From NCBI RefSeq assembly GCF_000147335.1, contig NC_014501.1:3284300-3348299 (forward strand): a DNA stretch of 64,000 nt, given 5' to 3'. Position 1 is the first letter of the stretch, and each line of letters begins with the position of its first letter. Below are positions 8,681 to 16,767 of this stretch, piece after piece. Below the pieces are notes generated by a model, which made no database searches, had not been told where the DNA came from, and worked only from the letters and a program-made list of their open reading frames with translations. The DNA comes from Gloeothece verrucosa PCC 7822. Lineage in GTDB: Bacteria; Cyanobacteriota; Cyanobacteriia; Cyanobacteriales; Microcystaceae. Position numbers and translations under genes: made by a program.

Positions 8681-9391
8681 TTATTTAGCTTTTTTGAGTG
8701 CTGAACGAGAAGATTTTCGCTTGAAGAAGCTGCCAAAAGCTAGGGTTGTACCTACGCCGAGAAAGGTTAAAGGCTCAGGAACAAAGATAGGAGCATCGCT
8801 ATTAAAAGTTATTGCGGCTGTTGTATTAGAGATTTTTTCAATACTCCATTGTCCGGTTATATAATCTCCAACTCCTGATACAAACTCGAAATAACCGTCA
8901 CTTGCCATGAACAAATAAGAATCAAATACCTCGCCAAAAAACCACTGATCAAAACTGTAAAAACCTGGATCTCTGGGATCTCCTGTACTTATTTGGTATA
9001 AACTTCCTCTCCCTCCAGAATTTCCTTCAGGAGGAGTCCAAAATCGATCCTCGTAATCAGCAAAAATTTGGTTCCCTAAAATATAAATGTCTAAGTTAGT
9101 TACTAGGCGTTTATTTTCACTAGGGAAGATAAAATCTGATTCATAATCACTAAAACTCACATTCCCATAAAGAGGATCATAGATATATTCAGGAGGATTA
9201 TAAGGATCGGGAAAATAGTATATATTAAACTCGGGTGGGAGTCCTCCTGCATAAATCCCTTGGAAAGGCGTTGCGGTATAGGTGAATGTTCCACCACCCA
9301 CGATCGCCGCTTGTACCGGTTTAACAGTCAATGCTCCCCCGATCAAAGTAGCACTGAGGGAAATAGAAGCCAGTTTTAAAAGATTTTTCAT
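8681..9391 (-). CDS. PEP-CTERM sorting-domain protein
   Basis: A 236-residue exported protein. It has an N-terminal signal peptide (MKNLLKLASISLSATLIGG, cleavage likely after VQA). A Tyr/Pro/Gly-rich beta-type middle region (about 32-200) carries several PPE/YNPPEY segments. The C-terminal tripartite sorting signal is VPEP, then LTFLGVGTTLAFGSFF, then KRKSS. PEP-CTERM signals are processed by exosortase, so the protein is probably delivered to the outer envelope or an exopolysaccharide matrix. No exosortase gene is in the window. The middle region is not recognised. The transcription unit is single, with its own terminator. Confidence 0.85.
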   Translation of the reverse strand: MKNLLKLASISLSATLIGGALTVKPVQAAIVGGGTFTYTATPFQGIYAGGLPPEFNIYYFPDPYNPPEYIYDPLYGNVSFSDYESDFIFPSENKRLVTNLDIYILGNQIFADYEDRFWTPPEGNSGGRGSLYQISTGDPRDPGFYSFDQWFFGEVFDSYLFMASDGYFEFVSGVGDYITGQWSIEKISNTTAAITFNSDAPIFVPEPLTFLGVGTTLAFGSFFKRKSSRSALKKAK

Positions 9392-9522
9392 TGGACTAAT
9401 AAGTGTCTCTATATTCGTTTCCCATTATAGTTTCAAATAATTAGTCTATGTAAAAATTTTTGACGGTTTTCCTTTCAAGATTAATTGTCGTTTAAGAGTC
9501 AAAACCCAAACAACTTAAAAAC

Positions 9523-10668
9523 CTATTGACTCGCCAAAAATTCGTCTAAATCTGGAACCTCTACCCAACATTTATTGTCATTAGATTGATGAGTTAAATC
9601 CATGAGTAATTGAGAATACACCCCTTCTCGTAAACAAGGCACTAAAGATTGATTTTTATCGATCGCTTCTACCCAACGATCTACCACTCGAATAAAAGGC
9701 GCTAACCGTCCATCCGTAAAGACTTGAGGAAAGGCTAAACTTTTGGGAATTTCTATTTCTGAAAAAGCTTTAGCGGCTGGGGCTGCCATTAAGCGAAATC
9801 CATGCACATAATCTTTTAAATTATCACTTCCTAAAACTAATGTGCCTTTGTCTCCATAGACTTCTACCCAGTGTCCTCTTCCTCCATAAGTTACTGAACT
9901 AATCGACAACTGAATGGGTGTTCCATCAGCCAACTCTAACAAAAGCATAGCCGTATCATCGGCATCTACAGATTTTAACGCCCCACCCGAATTAGGATCA
10001 GGGCGTTGGGGAATGGCACAGCTTAAATGAGCAACTAGCCGCTTAATCGGGCCGAATAACCAGCTAATATAATCAAAAGCATGAGAACCCACTGCCCCTA
10101 AAGCACCGCCTCCCATCTCTTGGCGAGAGTACCAATTCCATTCTCGTTCGGGGTTCGCCCGACTCGCCACTAACCAATCTATTTTAATTAGACGAATCTT
10201 ACCCACATAGTCTTGTTGTAAGTATTGGGCTAACAGTTGCCAAGCAGGAATAAAGCGAAATTCAAAGTCTGCAATAGCTATTAAGTTTTTTTGCTGTACC
10301 AGATGATACAGTTCCTTCGTTTCTTGGGCACGCAGATTGAGGGGTTTTTCTAAAAGCAGATGTTTGCCGGCAGCGATGGCCAACTTGGCTATCTCGTAGC
10401 GTAAAAATGGCGGCGTGGCAATGCTAACACCTGCAACCTCTTTTAATGAGAGAATGTTTTCTAAGCGGTTATCAGCAATGGGGATGTTATGACGCAGGGC
10501 GATCGCTTTAGCTTTCTCTAAATCTCGGTGATAAACGGCCACCACTTCTGTACGGGGATGATGTTGAAATCCCGGAATATGAATCTTTTCTCCAAATCCT
10601 GTGCCAATTACTGCTACACCGATTTGATCTGATGATTGAATACTCATAAGTCGACTAGACATCCTCAT
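9523..10668 (-). CDS. Gfo/Idh/MocA family oxidoreductase
   Basis: About 381 residues. The N-terminal Rossmann domain has VAVIGTGFGEKIHIPGF for NAD(P) binding, AIALRHNIP, and the family's EKPL motif (LLEKPLNLRAQET). The C-terminal alpha/beta substrate domain contains GGGALGAVGSHAFDYISWLFGP, whose GxxxHxxD-type residues include the likely catalytic His/Asp. It probably oxidises or reduces a sugar or related compound; the substrate is unknown. Three in-frame ATGs lie within the first eight codons and the start is ambiguous. The ATG at 10647 (MSIQSSDQIG) aligns best with where the fold begins. It is divergent from rplI. Confidence 0.85.
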   Translation of the reverse strand: MRMSSRLMSIQSSDQIGVAVIGTGFGEKIHIPGFQHHPRTEVVAVYHRDLEKAKAIALRHNIPIADNRLENILSLKEVAGVSIATPPFLRYEIAKLAIAAGKHLLLEKPLNLRAQETKELYHLVQQKNLIAIADFEFRFIPAWQLLAQYLQQDYVGKIRLIKIDWLVASRANPEREWNWYSRQEMGGGALGAVGSHAFDYISWLFGPIKRLVAHLSCAIPQRPDPNSGGALKSVDADDTAMLLLELADGTPIQLSISSVTYGGRGHWVEVYGDKGTLVLGSDNLKDYVHGFRLMAAPAAKAFSEIEIPKSLAFPQVFTDGRLAPFIRVVDRWVEAIDKNQSLVPCLREGVYSQLLMDLTHQSNDNKCWVEVPDLDEFLASQ

Positions 10669-10757
10669 TGCTCAGACAACACAAAACATTGTATTATAGA
10701 TAATTCTGGACTATTTAAATTTCTAAAGAATCTAGCGTCATTCGAATAGGAGACACA

Positions 10758-11216
10758 ATGGCAAAACGAATACAAGTTGTCCTCAGTAAGACGGTCAATA
10801 AGTTAGGAAAAACCGGAGATGTGGTGGATGTTGCTCCGGGTTATGCTCGTAATTATTTACTGCCTCAAGGCATAGCGGCTATAGCTACCCCAGGCATCCT
10901 TAGACAAGTGGAACAGAGAAAAGAAAAAGAACGCCAACGTCTCCTAGCCGAAAAACAAGAAGCCGAATCTCGCAAAGTTGCACTACAAACTATTGGGCGC
11001 TTTGTGATCCGTAAACAAGTTGGGGAAGGAGAGGCCATTTTTGGTACCGTTACCACTCAAGAAGTGGCTGATATTATCAAGCAAAATACTTCACAAGAGG
11101 TAGATCGTCGCGGCATTACTTTACCCGAAATCAGCCAAACCGGATTCTACAAAGCTCAAGTTAAGCTACATCCAGAGGTAACGGCTGAAATTGAAATTCA
11201 AGTGGCTCCTTTGTAA
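10758..11216 (+). CDS. rplI: 50S ribosomal protein L9
   Basis: A 152-residue L9. The N-terminal rRNA-binding domain ([38 protein letters not shown]) is joined by a long charged connecting helix (about 50-80) to the C-terminal domain with [19 protein letters not shown]. Length and architecture are standard. AGGAGA precedes the ATG. The gene stands alone here, divergent from the oxidoreductase and convergent with cysH. Confidence 0.97.
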   Translation: MAKRIQVVLSKTVNKLGKTGDVVDVAPGYARNYLLPQGIAAIATPGILRQVEQRKEKERQRLLAEKQEAESRKVALQTIGRFVIRKQVGEGEAIFGTVTTQEVADIIKQNTSQEVDRRGITLPEISQTGFYKAQVKLHPEVTAEIEIQVAPL

Positions 11217-11287
11217 AGGAAAAAGGAAACACCCGAACAGGGAACAGAGAACAGCGAATAACTGCTCACTGTTAACTGTTCATTAAA

Positions 11288-12169
11288 TTACAATGTACTA
11301 GAATCTAAACTCTTAGCTTCTGCTGGAGTCATAGATAGATGAATACCACATTCTTGCTTGAGACCATGAAAACGAGTATCACGCTCACTTTCATCGTCGG
11401 CTGTTAAAGGACGACTTGAATGCCAATCTCCCACTGTCACATATCCCTGATCAAAGTAAGGATGATAAGGGAGATCATGATTGGTTAGATACTGATAGAC
11501 ATCTCTAGAGTTCCAATATAGAATCGGGTGTACTTTATAATAGGGGTTTTGTAGGGCGACTCGTTGTAAATTTTTGCGGTGATCCGTTTGATCTTGGCGA
11601 AGTCCAGCTAACCAAGCCGTCGCCTTTAATTCTCGCAAAGCACGCTGCATAGGCTCAACTTTTCGGAGTTTATCATACTGATTGAGCGCTTCTACATTTT
11701 TTTGGTCCCAAAGCCTGCCATAAAGAGCTTCCATCCGAGCAGGACTCACAGAAGACTGATAAACTTTGAGATTGAGATTTAAGCGTCGTGTTAAGTCTTC
11801 GGCAAAGCGGTAGGTTTCTGCGGGTAAATAGCCTGTGTCCACCCAAATAATCGGAATATCGGGAATAATTTCACTCACTAAATGAAGCATAACGGCGGCT
11901 TGGATGCCAAAACTGGTACTCATCACTAACCCATCGCCAAAAGTTTGTGCGGCCCATTCGACTAATTGCTGGGCACTGGCATTGTTGAATTGCTCATTAA
12001 CTGCCGCTAAATCTAAATTTAGTTGGCTCTTTTGAGGCTTTAGCACAGATTCTCGCTCTTGATGAAGGGGTTGCGCCTGTTGATCGCCTTTGTAACGTTG
12101 GTTAATATCTGGGTTGCTAGTGACTTCTAGGCGTGCTGTGAGAGCGTCTGCTATGTGTGACTGTGGCAT
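11288..12169 (-). CDS. cysH: Phosphoadenylylsulfate (PAPS) reductase
   Basis: A 293-residue thioredoxin-dependent PAPS reductase of assimilatory sulfate reduction, producing sulfite from PAPS. Core blocks include [19 protein letters not shown] (PP-loop), [31 protein letters not shown] and the C-terminal [16 protein letters not shown], whose Cys is the catalytic nucleophile. The cysteine pairs of the iron-sulfur APS reductases are absent, so PAPS is the expected substrate. The first 45 or so residues are an extra polar extension not seen in the enterobacterial enzyme. No other sulfur genes are adjacent. Confidence 0.93.
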   Translation of the reverse strand: MPQSHIADALTARLEVTSNPDINQRYKGDQQAQPLHQERESVLKPQKSQLNLDLAAVNEQFNNASAQQLVEWAAQTFGDGLVMSTSFGIQAAVMLHLVSEIIPDIPIIWVDTGYLPAETYRFAEDLTRRLNLNLKVYQSSVSPARMEALYGRLWDQKNVEALNQYDKLRKVEPMQRALRELKATAWLAGLRQDQTDHRKNLQRVALQNPYYKVHPILYWNSRDVYQYLTNHDLPYHPYFDQGYVTVGDWHSSRPLTADDESERDTRFHGLKQECGIHLSMTPAEAKSLDSSTL

Positions 12170-12483
12170 ACTGGCTAATTTTTCCCTTGCATGACTTCAA
12201 TATACTACAAATATTGCTGGCTTCTGTAGAAGCCATTGTCTTGATAATCTGCGTATCCTCACGCGATCAATTGTAGATGGCGACGTACAAAGCCGCTTTT
12301 AGCTGGGGGACTTTATTCTATTGTATCAGTTCCAGGTCTCCAAAAAATTTTACCCCTCGGGATGATTTAAGATTTTTGGCTTTTCCCTTGCCTCATTTTA
12401 TAAAATTTTAATTTCTGGACACAATCAGAACATAGGTATTATCTTAAAACAAAAACAAACATTAAGTTATACGAAAAACAGCA
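12170..12483. other. Noncoding upstream flank of cysH
   Basis: Region of 314 nt between the cysH start and the dyad of the PqqD-like unit. It is increasingly AT-rich towards 12480. I see no ORF with a ribosome binding site and no recognised RNA. Confidence 0.4.
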
Positions 12484-12541
12484 AGATGTTATACAAACAA
12501 TATCATGATAAGTAACATCTATCTTAGATAATAAATATAAT
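12484..12541 (+). promoter_or_regulatory. Promoter and dyad of the PqqD-like unit
   Basis: TATAAT at 12536-12541 is a perfect -10. The -35 position, 17 bp upstream (12513-12518), reads TAACAT. A perfect 8-bp inverted repeat, AGATGTTA (12484-12491) and TAACATCT (12513-12520), places its right arm on that -35, as expected of an operator. A transcription start near 12548 is predicted. The poor -35 suggests dependence on an activator. Confidence 0.5.
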
Positions 12542-12550
12542 GCAAGAAAA

Positions 12551-12602
12551 ATTTGGCTTTTAGCTTAAAAACAACAATTATTTAAGTTAGAAAAAGCCAA
12601 AT
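12551..12602 (+). promoter_or_regulatory. Long 5'-leader hairpin
   Basis: ATTTGGCTTTT (12551-12561) pairs with AAAAGCCAAAT (12592-12602). The stem continues with AGCTTAAA/TTTAAGTT (12562-12569 with 12581-12588, one G-U), leaving a 3-nt bulge and an 11-nt loop. About 19 bp are paired. The hairpin would begin within a few bases of the predicted transcription start and ends 39 nt before the PqqD-like start codon. Confidence 0.6.
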
Positions 12603-12641
12603 AGGATTCACCTGTTTTTAGACATTGTTTTCAAAAATATC

Positions 12642-12908
12642 ATGCTATTTAAATGTCGTTCAGATGTAAAAATTGTGAGAATCGAGGATTTAGGTATAGT
12701 CATTGACAACAAAAAAGAAACTTGTTATATTGTCAATCAAACAGCTACATGGTTATTATCGATGATGTCAGAATTTGTTTCATTGGAAGATTTATCAGCC
12801 TTGGCTAAAGAAAAATATACAATAGAGCCAAACGACAATCTTTTTACTGAAATTGAAGATATCATGATCTATCTTTCTAATAATAATGTTATCGAAGTTC
12901 AACTGTAA
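12642..12908 (+). CDS. PqqD-like protein (RiPP recognition element)
   Basis: An 88-residue stand-alone PqqD-fold protein. The N-terminal half has the beta hairpin pattern (IVRIEDLGIVIDNKKETCYIVN). It is followed by the typical helix QTATWLLSMM, the SLEDLSALAKEKY winged-helix element and a C-terminal EDIMIYLSNNNVIEV helix-strand. PqqD domains bind the leader of ribosomally made peptides (RiPPs) and hand them to modifying enzymes. Twelve nt downstream lies a 41-codon gene with a leader-like sequence. No radical SAM enzyme, protease, cyclase or transporter is next to it, so the partner enzymes must be elsewhere or the pair has another role. The start codon is ATG; no strong Shine-Dalgarno is visible. 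Confidence 0.75.
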   Translation: MLFKCRSDVKIVRIEDLGIVIDNKKETCYIVNQTATWLLSMMSEFVSLEDLSALAKEKYTIEPNDNLFTEIEDIMIYLSNNNVIEVQL

Positions 12909-12919
12909 GGAGCATAATC

Positions 12920-13045
12920 ATGATATATAAATCTAAAACAATCTCTAACCAAAATCAAAAAAATTGGAGTAAACCGCAGGTTTTAGTCATTATTCCGAAA
13001 ACGAAAATAGACGCAATTGTTCGACGTTATATTGATTTAGCATAA
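12920..13045 (+). CDS. Putative 41-aa RiPP precursor-like peptide
   Basis: A short gene preceded by a strong AAGGAG (12907-12912) at 7-nt spacing and located 12 nt after the PqqD-like gene. The peptide starts MIYKSKTISNQNQ. It then has the block KNWSKPQVLVII, whose aromatic-x-K-P-hydrophobic pattern resembles leaders bound by PqqD-type recognition domains (for example lasso peptide and related precursors). It ends KIDAIVRRYIDLA. There is no Cys, Ser or Gly-rich core and no double-Gly cleavage site, so the nature of any product is unknown. Real translation is supported by the ribosome binding site and operon context; precursor function is inference. Confidence 0.6.
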   Translation: MIYKSKTISNQNQKNWSKPQVLVIIPKTKIDAIVRRYIDLA

Positions 13046-13083
13046 GTGGAGTTATTAAGATATTAATATCCTAACTCTCACTT
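13044..13083. terminator. Terminator-like hairpin after the peptide gene
   Basis: AAGTGGAGTTA (13044-13054) pairs with TAACTC-T-CACTT at 13072-13083 with one bulge. An inner palindrome GATATTAATATC (13059-13070) extends the structure. There is no T-tract. It separates the plus-strand peptide unit from the convergent hydrolase gene. Confidence 0.5.
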
Positions 13084-13119
13084 CTCCCCAAACATAAATT
13101 AAGCCCAGATTAGTCAACT

Positions 13120-14775
13120 TTAAAAATTCAACTTCAACTCTTGTAGAATCTTTTTCAAAGCGATGGATGAAGAAGCATTAACAAGGTAAAATTCAAAAGG
13201 TTTTTGACTAATATAATCAGCATAAGAAGACTGAAGATAGACTTTATATTGAGGATTCTTATCTAAATAGACCTCAAAAAAAGAGAGCATTATAGCATTA
13301 TCATATTTATCAATTAATCGCTGATCAGCAATAGTGAGATCAGTAAAAGAATTAATTAGAGATTGAGTCCCTGCATCTAATTTAGAAAAATTAATATGAG
13401 CCTGTCCTTTGACCAAGCCTAAATATTTTTCTGGTGTTTTTAGCCAAACAAAGGCTTGTCCTTGTTCAAGAACTAAAGGCGCGGCCGGATCTTGACTTCC
13501 AGCCACAATAAAAACGGGAATAGAAATCTGACTGAGACCTTTCTCTCCCAAGATTCCACTATTAAAAGGATTAACAGCGATTACGGCTTTAATACGTGGA
13601 TCTCTTAAATCATAAACTTGTTGAGGTAAATCCAAGGCTCGACATTGAATTAATAAAGAAAGATTAGGATTCCAAAGAGTGCGATTACATTCTCTCTGTA
13701 AATTTTCAAAATCAATGGTAGCTCCCGCTAAAGCCAAAACCGTATAACCCCCAAAAGAATGTCCGATCGCTCCTACCGTTTCCAGATTTAGCCGTCCTCC
13801 AAAAAGAGATTGATTAAGTCTTCCTAGTTCATCCAACAGAAAGCTAATATCTCTAGGTCGATTAATAAATTCTTCCAGATTAAACAATTCCTTAGAATAG
13901 CCTTCTAACATAGCTTGAACTTGGTAAAAATCGCTGCCTGGATGTTGAGGAAGGGCCACCAAATAGCCATAAGAAGCCAAATGTTTTGCTAATGAATCAT
14001 AATCTTCGGGCCTAGAGGCTAACCCATGAGACATAATAATCACAGAAACCTTTCCCGTTGGCCATTGTTGAGGATAATATAAATCCACATAAAAACTTCG
14101 ATGGCGGCTTTGATCTTGGAGGGTTAATCTTTGGTACTGATAACCCCATTGCCCAGGTTTATCCATATCTGGCAAAGTAGAATAATCGATAAATTTTTCG
14201 GTAGCCGCTTGTTTATCCGATAATTTATCTAAGGCTTCCACCATCAGTTGATTAGCCTTAACTAATTCTTCAATCCAGTTAAAAGCCTGCAAGATTTTGT
14301 TAGTATCTAGCTGTAAATCTGTAGGAAACTTACGGATAAAATTAAGAATGGTTAATCCTTGGGGATCACTAGCCGCTTGAATTAAGGCTCCTCGAATAGC
14401 ATATTGACCATTTTGTCCCCCTTGAATTTGAATCATCGTACCAATTTTTTTTAAGATAGCTTCTCCGGTAGGAGTCCGGAAAAAGCGAGACAATTGAACA
14501 GGATTAAATTTATAAGATTTAGTCAGAGCTTGACGAAACTTATCTCGTTCTTCAGCACTAATTCCCTGTAGATAAAACTCTAGTTCTTTATTAATAGTTC
14601 CATCTTGAGCAAAAATTTCTAAAGCTTCAACTCCCAAAGATAATCTTAAGGAATTATTGGAAAAATAAACTCGCTCTGCGGCTTGAAGCGGAAAGATCGT
14701 TATTAATAAGCTGAATAGGGCAAGAAACAAATACTTGAGTGAGCTATTTCTTACTTGAGAATCCTGTCTCCTCAT
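13120..14775 (-). CDS. Secreted DUF1400/alpha-beta hydrolase, copy A
   Basis: A 551-residue protein with an N-terminal signal peptide (hydrophobic YLFLALFSLLITIFP, cleavage likely after LQA). A DUF1400-type helical domain follows (about 33-175; AERVYFSNNSLRLSLGVEALE, GGQNGQYAIRGALIQAA). Next is an alpha/beta hydrolase of the PAF-acetylhydrolase/dienelactone type: VSVIIMSHGLASRPEDYDSLA (oxyanion region), nucleophile elbow GHSFGGYT, Asp in GSQDPAAP, and His in KGQAHINFS. It is probably a periplasmic esterase or lipase; the substrate is unknown. It lies 43 nt downstream of a close paralogue on the same strand and converges on the PqqD/peptide unit. Confidence 0.85.
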   Translation of the reverse strand: MRRQDSQVRNSSLKYLFLALFSLLITIFPLQAAERVYFSNNSLRLSLGVEALEIFAQDGTINKELEFYLQGISAEERDKFRQALTKSYKFNPVQLSRFFRTPTGEAILKKIGTMIQIQGGQNGQYAIRGALIQAASDPQGLTILNFIRKFPTDLQLDTNKILQAFNWIEELVKANQLMVEALDKLSDKQAATEKFIDYSTLPDMDKPGQWGYQYQRLTLQDQSRHRSFYVDLYYPQQWPTGKVSVIIMSHGLASRPEDYDSLAKHLASYGYLVALPQHPGSDFYQVQAMLEGYSKELFNLEEFINRPRDISFLLDELGRLNQSLFGGRLNLETVGAIGHSFGGYTVLALAGATIDFENLQRECNRTLWNPNLSLLIQCRALDLPQQVYDLRDPRIKAVIAVNPFNSGILGEKGLSQISIPVFIVAGSQDPAAPLVLEQGQAFVWLKTPEKYLGLVKGQAHINFSKLDAGTQSLINSFTDLTIADQRLIDKYDNAIMLSFFEVYLDKNPQYKVYLQSSYADYISQKPFEFYLVNASSSIALKKILQELKLNF

Positions 14776-14818
14776 GGATGATCACGAATATTATGTTTTT
14801 AGGGAAAAAATCCCGACT

Positions 14819-16594
14819 TTACCGGAGTTGTAACCCGTTTAAAAAGGAATTTTTAGCATAAAATTGCTCAATTTCCTTAGCTAATATCTTGGATGAAGCA
14901 GCCGTAATTAGATAACATTTAAACTGCTCTCCCTCACTCAAATAGCGGCAATAATCCGATTGGAGGTAAGGAAGATAAGAGGAATTATTTTGTAAATAAA
15001 CTTCAAAAAAGGCGGTAAACATGGCGTTAGCATAGCTATTAATTAAATAAGGAGAAGGTAAAGTCAGATTTTCAACAGACTCGATCAGATCGGTAATTCC
15101 AGCATCCAATTGAGAAAAATCCACATGGGCTTGGCCTTCAATCACCAGAAAATATTTCTGAGAAACCAAGAGCCAGGGGAAAGAACGAGCTTGTTCAAAG
15201 ATGACGGGAGTGGCTGGATCATAAGTTCCAGCAGCCAGAAACACAGGAATAGCGATTTTTGCCAGCCCTTGGGGGCCAAAAACGCCACTGTTGACTGGAT
15301 TAGCCACAAAGACCGCTTTAACTCGCTCATCTCGAAAATTATAATCAATTTGAGGCAACTTTAGGGCCTGACATTGCAGTAAAAGGGAGATATTGAGATA
15401 GCTAAACTGAGCTTGACACTCGTGTCTGAGATACTTAAAGTCAAAGGTTGCTCCTGCTACCGCTAAAGCCGTATAACCGCCAAAAGAATGTCCAGCGACT
15501 CCCACAGCATCTAAGTTTAGTCTGCCGCCAAACTCTGATAAATTACGCCTCTGTAATTCATCAATCACATAGCTGATATCTTTGGGGCGATCAATAAATT
15601 CATTTTTGTCAAATATATCGCTCTGATAACCTTCGATTAAAGCTGTAACCCGGTTATAATCACTCCCTGGATGGTCCGGAAGGGCAATCACATAGCCATA
15701 AGAAGCCAGATGTTGAGCTTGTGCGGCATAATCTTCAGGTCTTGACGCTAACCCGTGAGAAAAAATCACCACAGGGGTTTTACCTGGTAGCCAGCGTTGA
15801 GGTTTATAGACATCGACATAAAAATGCCGGTTGCGGCTTTGATCAAATAGCTGCCAAGTTTCCTTTTTTTGTACTCCGTAACTGCCGGGCTGGCGAAGGT
15901 CTGTTAGGGTCGAGAAATTGAGCGCCGGGGTAGCAAGAGCTTCTTGTTGAGAAAGTTCAGCAATATCTGCGGTAAATTCTGTGGTGGCCCGAACAACCGT
16001 CTTAAACGCCTTAGACAAAGCCCGAGCCTGAGATAGATCAATCTGCATATTTACAGGTAGCTTTTTCAGAAAATTGAGCAAGGTTAGCCCTTCAGGCTCA
16101 AAAGCCGCCTGAATCAAAGCCGCTCGCAAGGCATATTTTCCGTTTCTTCCCCCTTGAATATTAATAATCTTGCCGAAATTGTCTAAAAGTGCTTCTCCGA
16201 TATCGCTATTGAACAAGCGAGATAATAAAACCGGCTCTAGCTGGGCTTTTTCCAATAAGGCCTGACGAAATGCTTCTTGCTCCTGTTGGGATGTTCCGAT
16301 GCGATCAAAATAAAACTGCAAATCTTGATTGACTTCTCCTTGTTTAGCAAACAGTTCTAAAGACTGCACTCGCAGCGATAAACTTAGAGGACTATAAATA
16401 AAATAAATCCGTTCTGCCGCCGTGACCGGCATCGTGCTAATGAGGGCAGAAAATACCCCTAGCACTAGGTAAACTAGCCATCGTTTCTGTGGATTTAGCC
16501 TTCTAAGAGTTACTTTAGGCGCTCGCTCAGGCAAAAATTGTTTCTTACAGTGCAGGAGTTGAAATGGCTTTAAATTTGTTTGTCTAAGTCTCAT
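14819..16594 (-). CDS. Secreted DUF1400/alpha-beta hydrolase, copy B
   Basis: A 591-residue paralogue of the next gene, with the same order: a long N-terminal extension, signal anchor WLVYLVLGVFSALISTMP (cleavage likely after VTA), DUF1400 domain starting AERIYFIYSPLSLSLRVQSLE, then the hydrolase domain with SHGLASRPEDYAAQA, GHSFGGYTALAVAG, AAGTYDPATP and GQAHVDFS, so the Ser-Asp-His triad looks intact. The two proteins match over nearly their whole length, which indicates tandem duplication. It is upstream in the probable two-gene operon. It has a more basic N-terminal tail of about 35 residues before the signal segment; an internal start is possible. Confidence 0.85.
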   Translation of the reverse strand: MRLRQTNLKPFQLLHCKKQFLPERAPKVTLRRLNPQKRWLVYLVLGVFSALISTMPVTAAERIYFIYSPLSLSLRVQSLELFAKQGEVNQDLQFYFDRIGTSQQEQEAFRQALLEKAQLEPVLLSRLFNSDIGEALLDNFGKIINIQGGRNGKYALRAALIQAAFEPEGLTLLNFLKKLPVNMQIDLSQARALSKAFKTVVRATTEFTADIAELSQQEALATPALNFSTLTDLRQPGSYGVQKKETWQLFDQSRNRHFYVDVYKPQRWLPGKTPVVIFSHGLASRPEDYAAQAQHLASYGYVIALPDHPGSDYNRVTALIEGYQSDIFDKNEFIDRPKDISYVIDELQRRNLSEFGGRLNLDAVGVAGHSFGGYTALAVAGATFDFKYLRHECQAQFSYLNISLLLQCQALKLPQIDYNFRDERVKAVFVANPVNSGVFGPQGLAKIAIPVFLAAGTYDPATPVIFEQARSFPWLLVSQKYFLVIEGQAHVDFSQLDAGITDLIESVENLTLPSPYLINSYANAMFTAFFEVYLQNNSSYLPYLQSDYCRYLSEGEQFKCYLITAASSKILAKEIEQFYAKNSFLNGLQLR

Positions 16595-16767
16595 CTATTT
16601 TTTTCCGGCTTCTGAGTGAGAATACTTAATACAGCTATTAAACCCCCTGGATCAATTATCCATCTTCTTTCTCAAGAAGGGAGATGTTCAGGAAATGGCC
16701 TATCAAAATAATTTGTAAATTTGCTAAAAAAAAAATGTGACAATAGAAATACAATATTCCAGCAGAG

